Below are positions 52,688 through 61,407 of a stretch of DNA of 64,000 bases, piece by piece. How positions within the stretch are numbered: position 1 is the stretch's first letter; each line of letters opens with the position of its first letter. Location of the stretch: contig OZ218960.1 of the NCBI GenBank assembly GCA_965112735.1, forward strand, positions 1,736,001-1,800,000, given 5' to 3'. The stretch is from Phaeosaccion multiseriatum (Eukaryota; Ochrophyta, other classes). Below the pieces are notes generated by a model. That model saw nothing but the letters and a program-made list of their open reading frames with translations, did not search any database and had not been told where the DNA came from. The position numbers and the translations under genes are program-made.

Positions 52688-53972
52688 CATGGCATCGGAC
52701 GCAGAGGTTATCGGGAGCGACGAATCATGACGTTGCATCGTAGCTATTGGCCCCATGACGGAGGGGCTGTGTCAAAGCCGACAACTGGCCGGGAGAGGGG
52801 GAAGCCACAAAAGCAACAAAAGCAACAAAGCGGAGCGCATGCGTGTATGCACCACTGCAACTACGGAGACGGATGCAGCGCGGACTCCTGATCCGCCTCC
52901 AAGGTGGATGGTACGGCTGCTTGCGGCGTGTGGGGCAAGGCAGGGGTTGGCCGGGCGGGAGCGAAGTACATATCTTTGGAACCAGCGCTCTGCCCGTAAC
53001 ATGCACCAACGCAGCATCCGTCTTCTCCATAGCTCTTGTGCAGGTTTACGACGGAACAGTAGACAGGGGGGGGAAGGCACGAACCTGCCCCTCAGCGGCG
53101 CTCGATGAAAGTCCAGACCAAGTACACGAGCGAAGACAACTGCAAAATGGTTGTTTTGAAACAGTTTCCATGTATCGTTGTCATTTTTTGTTCCCTTTTT
53201 TTGTGGGAACTTAACTGTGCAACAATTTAATTTAATTCCTCCCTCCACATGACACTACGATAGATACTCTTCGCAAATACGCGTAAAATGTACACCCCTT
53301 TGTGTGCTCCGGTCCTCTGGTCGATCACACCAGCCTCCTCTCCTCCCTGCTGCAGTGCTGCGGTCTACGCCTACATCCTTCCTAAACTAAAAACTGTTTA
53401 GAAGCCGCTGCCGCTACCTAAGAACTAACTGCGCTATCCCCCTGTGATATCTCGCCCCGCCCCCCGCCCCCCTCCCTCAACTCGGGACCTCTCTGCTACA
53501 ACTTAGACTAATCATTGGGGGTCTCCTCCACACTAACCCTATATGAACACCTGACTTGGCTGGGGTCCAAACCTCCTTTGTACGTCAGATAAAAATCTGT
53601 ACATGGCAAGAGCCAGCAAATGGTCAGCCACGGTACCCAGCCCCCCCCTCAACCTCTACACTACGTACCGTACCCGTTCAAACAAACGCGCACTTGTTTG
53701 TTCCTTACTCGTAAGAGTAGTCCAATCCCCGATTCGCCTCCCCTGCCGTTCGCGATCCCACAGCTCAAGCGCTCCACGCGGCTGGCCTCTCCCGCCCCAA
53801 CTGCTTCTCCTTCTCCTTCTCCTTCTCCTTCTCCTTCTCCTCCTCCTTCTCCTCCTCCTCCTCCTCCTCCTCCTCCTCCTCCTCCTCCTGCTGCTGCTGC
53901 TACGCGCAATGTTCCTCCTCCCTTCCCATCAAGCCACCCTAAGTAGTTCCTACGACCTTCCAAGTCCTTCTT
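52688..53972. other. Convergent 3' spacer GCK gene / MFS transporter
   Basis: After the GCK stop, the 3' region includes a second near-copy of the stop-region sequence (GGGAGCGACGAATCATGAC echoes the GCAGCGACGAATCATGAC at the stop). CTC/CTT triplets lie at about 53805-53890. No convincing gene is seen. Confidence 0.5.
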
Positions 53973-56373
53973 TTAAGCATTCATGTACAGCGATCCGTTG
54001 AGCACCTCCACCAGTGCAATGACAAAGTAGGGCATCTGGATACCCAAGGCCGTGAGCCACCCCTGCAGCATGTTGGAAGTCACTCCCGCAAAGCCCTTGA
54101 TAAAATGCTGCCAACCAAAAAAAGCCCCCATGTTTCCTCTCCCTGCGATTTTGGTGAGGGCCGCCTTCATCGTTGACTCACGCACTTCCAGGCACATGCC
54201 CTGGAGCCAAATGGAGGGGGAGGAATGAGGAGGATGAGCACGAGGAGGAGGGGGAGGCGGAGGCGGAGGAGGAGGAGGATGAGCACGAGGAGGAGGAGGA
54301 GGAGGAGGAGGAGGAGGAGGAGGAGGAGGAGAAGAAGGGGGGGGGGTTCAATAAAGGCTAGCTTGAGACTACTGCACTGACTGACAGGTGGTTGGATTCC
54401 GCTCCATTCCACATGCCGCACATCGAGGGAACGCATAACTGCATGAAGAAACGAACTTACCGCAACCGCGTTGACGACGATGAAGACGGTCATGGTGGGG
54501 AGAAAGGGCATGGCAAACAGGAGTACCGCCAGAGCGAAGCACGAGATAGCGGCAACGGGGCGGTCTGCGTCTTCGGGGCTAAGCTTGAGGTGTCTGTGGG
54601 GGGAGGGAGAGGGAGGAGGATGAGGAGAAGGAGGGGGAGGCGGGCAGCGGGGAGACGGTTAGGGGCATAGGGTACCACTTCTTTCACAGGAGGCGGAGGC
54701 AATGGTAAGAGACAATTCGCTGAAATGTGAACAACACACACACATACATTGCTAAAGAGGTTGAAGACCCCTTTCATCACTTCCCTTCTCCACATATTCT
54801 TCCCCTGAAACGGCCGTTATCCGCCTTCCCTTCCCCTTCCTTCCGTTTCTTCTTACCTTGAGACCATGGGCACGACAGGCATACAGGGCAAGAGAATTCT
54901 GCAGCAAGCCTTCACCCCGCCCACAAGAGCCAGCGCAGATGCCCCCTTCCCAAAGTTTGCCTGAAGGAGCGGGCCGTAGTCCTGGGAAGGGCGTAGGGCC
55001 TGAAGGATGAAGAGTCCGACGATGAGCCTCTCGCTCAACAGCAGCCGCAAGGAGTTGACGAACTCGGTCCTCTTCCTTCCCATCTTTGGTTTTGGGTCAT
55101 GCTCCTCCTTCTCTGACTCAATGGTCGCGGCGGTACGCTCCATGGTGGCAGCCAGGGGTGCAGTAGCAGCAAGGAGAGCACTAGAAGAAGAGGAGGAAGA
55201 AGAAGAAGAACCGTCACCAGCTTCGTCCTCCTCTTCTTCCCAGGCGGGAAGGAGCACCTGCTGCTGCTGGGCCCTGCGTGGGCTGTAGCACTGCAGACCA
55301 TTCGTGGTGGTGGGATTACCGCTGCTGTTACTTCCACTCGCCGAGAGCTCAAACTCCCCACTCCCGCTGCTACTCAAGCTGCCAGTGCTGTCCGTCCTGA
55401 AGCTGTCTGTGCTGCTGCAGCCTAGACTGTCCAGCCTCTCGTCAGTGGCGTCGAGAGGCTCGCAGTAGGCGGGTAGGGGCGAAGAGAATGAGAAGTCTTC
55501 CTCCTCCTCGCTCGCCTGATCCGTGTCCCCCTCAGAACTTGCTCCCAAACTCGCCAGGCTGCAATTCGACAAGCTCTGGCGCAACACATCGATGCCTCTC
55601 CTGCTGCTGCTGCTGTTGCCTCTAAAGCCGACGCCCACCACAAGGGCGGCCAGGACCATGCACACGGCGGCAAAGAGCAGGCTTTGGGAGGTGTCTTCAT
55701 CGAAGGCTGTGAGCACGGGCATGGCAAGTAACGCCGCCACACCGTAAAAGGCCCCGTGTTGCGCGTATGCTGCCGCCTGGCAAGCCGGTGCCACCGTGTC
55801 CCCGATGTAGGCGTTGATGAGTGCTCCGTTGGCGGCAAAGCAGCCCATCAGCAGACGGCACGTTACTAGCCCCATGACTGAGTACTGCCCCCAAAGCATG
55901 GTGATGATGAAGGTCAAGGCACTGCCTAGCAGGGTGGACGTGAGCGCCAGCCGCCGGCCCATTCGGTCGCTCATGAAGCCAATGAGCGGGGCGGAGAAGG
56001 TCTTGGTCATGAAATAGCCAGACATGACAAGACCGTACTGGAGCCCCTTCTCTGTCCCTGAGGCCCCCTCCTTCTCCAAACTGCGCGCCATGAATGGCAG
56101 CAGCGGGATAGTGACGCTGTAGGCCAGGCCGTACACCAGCGTCACCATGTTACGGGGCGCGGTTAACACTTGCCACACGCCCTCGTCTCCGTCGCAGATG
56201 GCGATGATAGAGTTGCGTCGGGTTGCGGAAGAAGGGAGTGGGCGGCGGGGCGGGGGCGGCGGGTATGCATGCTGCTCATGCTCACCCCCCTTCACTGACC
56301 TGCTGTACCCACTTCCTACGACCCTCCTCCTTCTCAGCCCCATCGTCGGCGAGGTGCCGTTACTCGGCATCAT
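53973..56373 (-). CDS. Major facilitator superfamily transporter with long central loop, three exons
   Basis: Exons, 5' to 3' on the minus strand, are 56373-54857, 54593-54461 and 54200-53973; phases close to 626 codons (625 aa). The N-terminal half shows MFS helices from VTLVYGLAYSVTIPLLPFMA on, with the signature loop GFMSDRMGRRLAL between helices 2 and 3 and LVTCRLLMGCFAA. Between the halves is a cytoplasmic loop of about 200 residues rich in Ser, Glu and Gln. The second half includes ILQALRPSQDYGPLLQANFG, AISCFALAVLLFAMPFLP and a last exon with WLTALGIQMPYFVIALVEVL. It resembles drug/proton antiporters of the tetracycline-resistance type; the substrate is unknown. The helix count of about 11-12 is estimated by eye. 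Confidence 0.85.
54232..54335. repeat. GGA-rich array in MFS intron 2
   Basis: GAGGA/GGA triplets with one internally duplicated block (GAGGATGAGCACGAGGAGG occurs twice), wholly within the last intron of the MFS gene. Confidence 0.85.
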
Positions 56374-56977
56374 CCTCCCCCTCCTCCTGACCCGGGCCCA
56401 CTTGAGCTGGAACCCCCAACACCGTTTCCTATAATCTGCTCTGTCTTCGCCCCTCCGTCCGTGCGTGCGCCGCTCAGCCGCCCGATGGGGAAAGGGGCCG
56501 GAGAGGAGAAAGGATAGAGCTCTGCTTGCTCCGTCCTTCTCCTGAGGCTTCTAAAAAGCCTCCTCCTTGAGTTTGTGCCGTTTGTGGTGCGGTGCGTCAT
56601 CAGCCAATTTCAATCGATGGCAGTGGATGGCATACACTCGTCCTCTTCAAAAATGTTGATATCAAGTGTTTCTCTGGAAGTGAGAGAGAGGGGTAAAGAG
56701 ATAGAAGATATGTGATGAAGGGTAAAAGATGCTTGGCTCCCTCGCTTCTTCGATTGCCTCGTTGAGCGTGCCCAGCAAGTCTTCAGTGAGCTTCCTTCGC
56801 ACGAAAATCTGGTGGGTCGGCAAGGGAACAAGGGAGGAGACATGCATTGTGCTAAGGTGGGTGCGATGTGGTTGAAAAGGAGACGGAGGACGGAGGCGGA
56901 GGGCGGAAACAGGGTAAAAATAACCGGGATGACTAACCATCTAACTAACCCGTGTGTGCCTTGCTGCTCTTGGGCAG
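56374..56977. other. MFS / FAIM-PX2 interval with strand-ambiguous coding-like segment
   Basis: The first exon of the plus-strand FAIM-PX2 gene should lie here but I could not identify it. On the minus strand two segments look coding: one starting IFVRRKLTEDLLGTLNEAI near 56812 and one starting ETLDINIFEEDECM and ending in TGA at 56610-56612. They cannot be joined with GT-AG sites I can see. The plus strand over the same bases also reads sensibly, so strand is unresolved. Confidence 0.3.
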
Positions 56978-58201
56978 ACACAACCACCTGACGGGCGAGC
57001 AGAGGATCGTCGTGGGCGGTTGTGTAGTCTTCAAGGGGCGCTCCCTCCTGGATGCAGGAGGCACGACCCGTCTGCAGTACACCCCCTCGAATGGCAGTAG
57101 CACCAGCAGTGGTAGCAGCAGCAGCAGCAGAAGTTGTTGGCAGCTTCGAGTAGAAGTGAGGCACTTCCCCGGCCTCACCACATACAAGCTCTTTGTCAAC
57201 GACGTGGAGATGACGGCTCTAGGGGACAGCGTCGAGGAGGAGCACAACTCCAGTGGTAAGACAATGTTCGTTCTACTGCTACTGCAGAGAGGAGGACCAT
57301 GGAACTCACCTGCTGTCCCCGTGTGGGCACCCTTCTCTTCCATCGCGACGCTCCTCCTTCGTGACAGCAGGGTACGAAGTGCGAGTCGAGGCCGGTGCCC
57401 AGCCCGGACTCTTCGCACTCACATGCATCAAGAGGGTGGATACAGCAGCAGCAGAAGCAGTAGAGGCGCGGAGAGAAGAAGAACAACAAGAAAGAAATAT
57501 GGAAGGAATATGGCGCGACATGGAAGGGACGCAGCGGCAGTCATCAGGAGGACCATCTGCGGCGGAGAAGAGCAGGCCTGGAGGTGCACCAGTGGTGTTT
57601 CAAACCACGCGTCGATTCAGGGAGTTCGACGAGTTAGACAATCTGGTGCGTGAGTGAGTGTGGATGAGTGAGTGGGAGGGAGGGAGGGAGTGAATGCATG
57701 CATGGAGTGAGTGGGTGAGAGGGTGGGTGAAATCCAAGAAAGCAGATGGGATCCAAGAAAAGGCGTGTGTGCGTATGTACCGCCCCACTCTGACGTGGAC
57801 CCCTTGGTCCCGCACCCACTCGGGCGCCCCCGCCTTGCTCTCCAATCTTCCTCACCCCCTTCCCCCTTTTGCCTCTCAACTCATCACCCCTCGTGTGTCT
57901 GTTTTCCTTTCGTAACTTGGCCCCAACCGACCGCCCCCGCCCCACCCCGCGCGCCACTGCCACCCAACCGAACCCAACCAAACCAACCAACCAAAAGATG
58001 CGGAGCGCCTACCGAGGACACCACCTCCTATCCAACCTCCCTGCGCTCCCGGCCAAGCACGTGAAGCTCTGGCGCGACCATGCAAGTCCCGGCTTTGTGG
58101 AGCAGCGCAGGGTCCATCTGGAAGGCTACCTCAACAAGATGCTTGCGGTCCCTCACGCTGTCAGAAACCCCGATCTGCTCACCTTCCTCGGAGCGCTGTG
58201 A
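56978..58201 (+). CDS. Second FAIM1-like plus PX domain protein (5' exon missing)
   Basis: Supported exons are 56978-57255, 57371-57645 and 57998-58201, with matching phases (the first enters in phase 2, so an upstream exon exists). The first encodes the middle and end of a FAIM1-like sandwich: HLTGEQRIVVGG, then LRVEVRHFPGLTTYKLFVND, equivalent to the segment in the gene at 6711-9826. Then come YEVRVEAG, the PX motif RRFREFDEL, LPALPAKHVK and the helix EQRRVHLEGYLNKMLAVP, with the stop right after TFLGAL. Unlike its paralog it has no low-complexity tail. Acceptor before 57998 is AAAAG, weak but phase-consistent. Role inferred as phosphoinositide-directed membrane binding. Confidence 0.7.
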
Positions 58202-58206
58202 GCTGA

Positions 58207-58333
58207 GCTGTATGTATGTATGTATGTATGTATGTATGTATGTATGTATGTATGAGTGTATGTATGTATGTATGTATGTATGTATATATGCATATGTATG
58301 TATATATATGTATGTATGTATGTATGTATGCAT
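58207..58333. repeat. (TATG)n microsatellite
   Basis: About 30 tetranucleotide units with a few interruptions, starting just after the FAIM-PX2 stop codon. Confidence 0.95.
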
Positions 58334-58650
58334 GCTCTGCCGCGGCCGTCGGGATGGAGACAGACCCTCCGAGTGAGTGACAGGGCCGGGGGGAGGGGGG
58401 GCTTTGGCGAGGCGAGCGAGCGAGTGAGTGCGCTAGGTTCGAATGGTCAAAGGAAGGACGAGTTGGAGCGTTTGCTCGTCGTGATGAGCAAAAGGACACG
58501 TGGCAGTCCTTCCTTCCTTCCTTCCTTCCTTCCTTCCTTCCTTCCTTCCTTCCTCTGGAGTCTTGTCTTGGGGGCGCAAAACACACGTACTTACTTACTC
58601 TTTGCCTGTCTTCTCGGACGATGAAGCAAGCAAGCGAGGGGGCGACTATC

Positions 58651-58860
58651 GTGTATGTGACCATCGTGTATGTGACCATCGTGTATGTGACCATCGTGTA
58701 TGTGACCATCGTGTATGTGACCATCGTGTATGTGACCATCGTGTATGTGACCATCGTGTATGTGACCATCGTGTATGTGACCATCGTGTATGTGACCATC
58801 GTGTATGTGACCATCGTGTATGTGACCATCGTGTATGTGACCATCGTGTATGTGACCATC
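58651..58860. repeat. 15-bp minisatellite, 14 identical copies
   Basis: The unit GTGTATGTGACCATC is repeated 14 times without a mismatch that I can see. Because the unit length is a multiple of three, every frame yields a pentapeptide repeat, including TIVYV on the plus and MVTYT on the minus strand. Confidence 0.97.
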
Positions 58861-60099
58861 CGTGCGACACGCTTGCTTGCCAAGTTACCCGCCCCGTGCT
58901 CCTCGGCGAGAGGCACTGCAGGGGAGGGGAGAAAGGGTTGGGAACGGGGGGCAGGTACTACCTGGGGGGGGTAGCGAATCACCAACACGACAACTCGGTT
59001 GTGTGTGTGTGTGTGTGTGTGCGTGCGCGTCTGGATCCTGACACCCACCCCCTCACCGCTGGTAGGCTGCTCACCCGAGAGGCTGGACAGAGGCTGGTAC
59101 GAGGGGTCAAGCTTTGGAAAAGGAAGCATGCAGATATGTAGATAAATGTTGTACATAAACAGGAGGAGAGTTTTTGGGCGAGAGAGTTATATGAACCCAT
59201 ATGCAACACACACACTCTCTCTCTCTCTCATCCATGCCATAGAAAAGAAGCACGCGCATGTTCGCCTGGACGTGTCTCCAGCCCATCCCATGGAGTGAGT
59301 GAGTGAGTGAGTGAGTGAGTGAGTAATTAAGTGCGTGAGTGAGTGAGTGCGTGAGTGAATGAGTGAGTCCCCCCGTCCTCCCTCCCATTCACTGCCATCC
59401 GCCGAGAAGCCAGCGCTGGCCTGCGGTCAGAAGCCCGAAGCCAGGGGGGGGGGTAGCTAGCGGGCGGGTGACCTCCCCAGGTCGTACTTCTCAGACAACG
59501 CGCCCCGTTGACGGGTCTGCAGAGTAAAACGCATCACAACGGCGGGCCTATACGGTTGCAAGGGAAAGAAAAGCTGGACAACCCAAGCAGTTGGGGGCCG
59601 GGCAGCCACATCGAGCCGAAGATCAGCACGACGAACAAGGGCAGCAGTTGCAGCAGCAGCAGCCGCGTGGATGGTGGCGGAATATCGCATCAAGCTCCGA
59701 CAAGATTCATCCCGTGCCTGCGGGTGCCTGTGATGGATGGGGAGAGCTGCCACGGCGGCGGTACTCGTCGTTCAATTGAAAAGCGCGATAGTCGACGATA
59801 CGTCTTGACGAAGAGAGGGGGTGAGGAGATGAGTCTAGCAGGGCAGAAGAGACAGTTCCTGTCGTGAGCGTTGCACACATACTAACATACACGGAGCACT
59901 TGGGACCGCTTGGTGAGATCAGAGAGGGCACTTTGTAAATCACAAAGGGGGGACGAAACGAAACACCAGCAGGGCAGGTGGTCAGAGATTCTATCTGAGC
60001 ACATGTAAGTAGACAGGTTGAGATGTAAGTAAACAGATTATATAACATTTATCGACGGAGGGGGCACACACAAAAGGGCGTTCACTTTCCTTCCCTCCC

Positions 60100-61304
60100 T
60101 CAGAAGAACGTTCTCCCTCTCGGGTTCGCCTCCCGTGTAAGCTTCCCGAGCGCCATGTACTGCTTGCGCATACAGAAATGCAAGTGGTGCAGCAGCCCTG
60201 TCGTTATTATGCCTCCAAATGAGGCCACCATGAGGAAGGTAAATGCCCACTCTGCCTCGCTACCGCTGCTACTGCTGTCACTGCTGTCGTCCAGATCAGT
60301 ATCGCCCCCCCCTGCCTACAGATGAGCACCAGCAGTACGAGCAGGGAGAAGAAGTGTAAGGACAAGATGCGGTAGTGAGGGAGGGGATGATCGGGAGGGA
60401 GGACGCAAAAGGAGACGGCTCATTGTGCTTCACTCTGACCCCCCCGCCCTTGCCTCGGCTCCCTTCCTTCCTTTCGCCGTGCTCCACCCTCACCCACCTG
60501 TCTTCGCAGACTCCGATACGATTTGTAGCTTTCCAGCGCACGATAGCAAAAGAGTACTGACAAGGAGGCGCAGATTAAGCGACCAAGGTGCGTCTTCTTG
60601 AACAGGTCGTGCCAGTCAATGCTCACGATGGCGGTGCCTCGTCCTCCACCTCCCTCTTCCTTCTCCGTTGGTTGTGGTGTTGGTGTGGGTGGTGCTCCTC
60701 CTCCTACTGCTCCTCTTTTCCGTGCTCGACTGGTTTGTTGTATGGAGCCTTTGCCTGCCCCTGAGCCTCCGGTCCGACTACCTGTGCTATCCGCGCCACC
60801 TCCGGTGCTGCCGTCGCCCCCCTCTACTCTGTGGCCTGTGTGGTCATCTCCCTCTTGGAGGACACAGCAGCGAGACACCTTTGGAAGGAAGAGACACATG
60901 CGCAGATGCAAAGCAGAAGGAAGGGGGGGGGGAGGGGAGGAGGAAGGTGGGCGAAAGCACAGAAGTTTTGGGGAGGAGGAGAGGAGTGGATAGAGCGAGA
61001 TTCAGGACATTTCCACCACCCCATCGCCCGTATAAAGCTACAGGTACAGCCTCTCCTCTCGTTCCCTTGAAGTAGCAACAGCCCACCCAGCTTGGCTTAC
61101 CATGACACCGCTCATGGTGATGATCACCCCCGCAGTCACCAGGGACAGAAGAGCCTCCCGCTCCCCCTTGCTGCTATCCCGCAGCTTCCACGCCATGCCC
61201 AAGAGGACCATACTGTAGAGAAGAGCAGCTCGGACGTACCAGCGGGAGTAGGACAGGCATTTGAAGTAGAGAGGGTGTTGAGACTTGGAAAAAGGCCGCT
61301 TCAT
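60100..61304 (-). CDS. Predicted four-helix membrane protein, unknown function
   Basis: Exons, 5' to 3' on the minus strand, are 61304-61101, 60878-60498 and 60315-60100, all phase 0, giving 267 codons (266 aa). Four hydrophobic segments are visible: VRAALLYSMVLLGMAW, LLSLVTAGVIITMSGVM, LICASLSVLFCYRAL and FTFLMVASFGGIITTGLL. Between helices 2 and 3 is a Gly/Ser/Thr-rich polar loop of about 95 residues. The C-terminus is basic. I recognise no family. The acceptor of the last exon is TAG, and the loop suggests both ends face the same side. It is divergent from the acidic protein gene by 103 bp. Confidence 0.7.
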
Positions 61305-61407
61305 CGCCCCTTCTTCCCGTCTCCGTCTCCCCGTCTATTGGTTGTACACTGTGACCTATCCATCCCGTTACAAACTTCAACAAATTTCTCTTCACATACA
61401 ATGGGAG
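61305..61407. promoter_or_regulatory. 103-bp divergent intergenic region
   Basis: The shortest gene-to-gene distance between opposing start codons in this window (membrane protein on minus, acidic protein on plus). Both transcripts must start within or across this segment. Confidence 0.6.

Larger units (their letters stand above)
58202..60099. other. Convergent 3' spacer with minisatellites
   Basis: The spacer includes (TATG)n at 58207-58333, TTCC repeats at 58509-58553, the 14-copy 15-bp minisatellite at 58651-58860, a TG run at 58999-59021 and GAGT repeats near 59295-59365. ORFs at 59457-59753 (minus) and 59508-59867 (plus) overlap antisense. The minus one has some coding-like character, but I cannot support either. 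Confidence 0.5.

Noticed and set aside
58651-58860. CRISPR-like array
   Set aside because: Units are directly abutting 15-mers without spacers, in a eukaryotic genome; it is a minisatellite.
58179-59156. 325-codon minus ORF with repeated MVTYT
   Set aside because: It is produced by the frame-neutral 15-bp minisatellite and adjacent microsatellites.
59457-59867. Overlapping ORFs on both strands in the spacer right of the minisatellite
   Set aside because: Antisense to each other, no recognisable domains, no clear splice partners.
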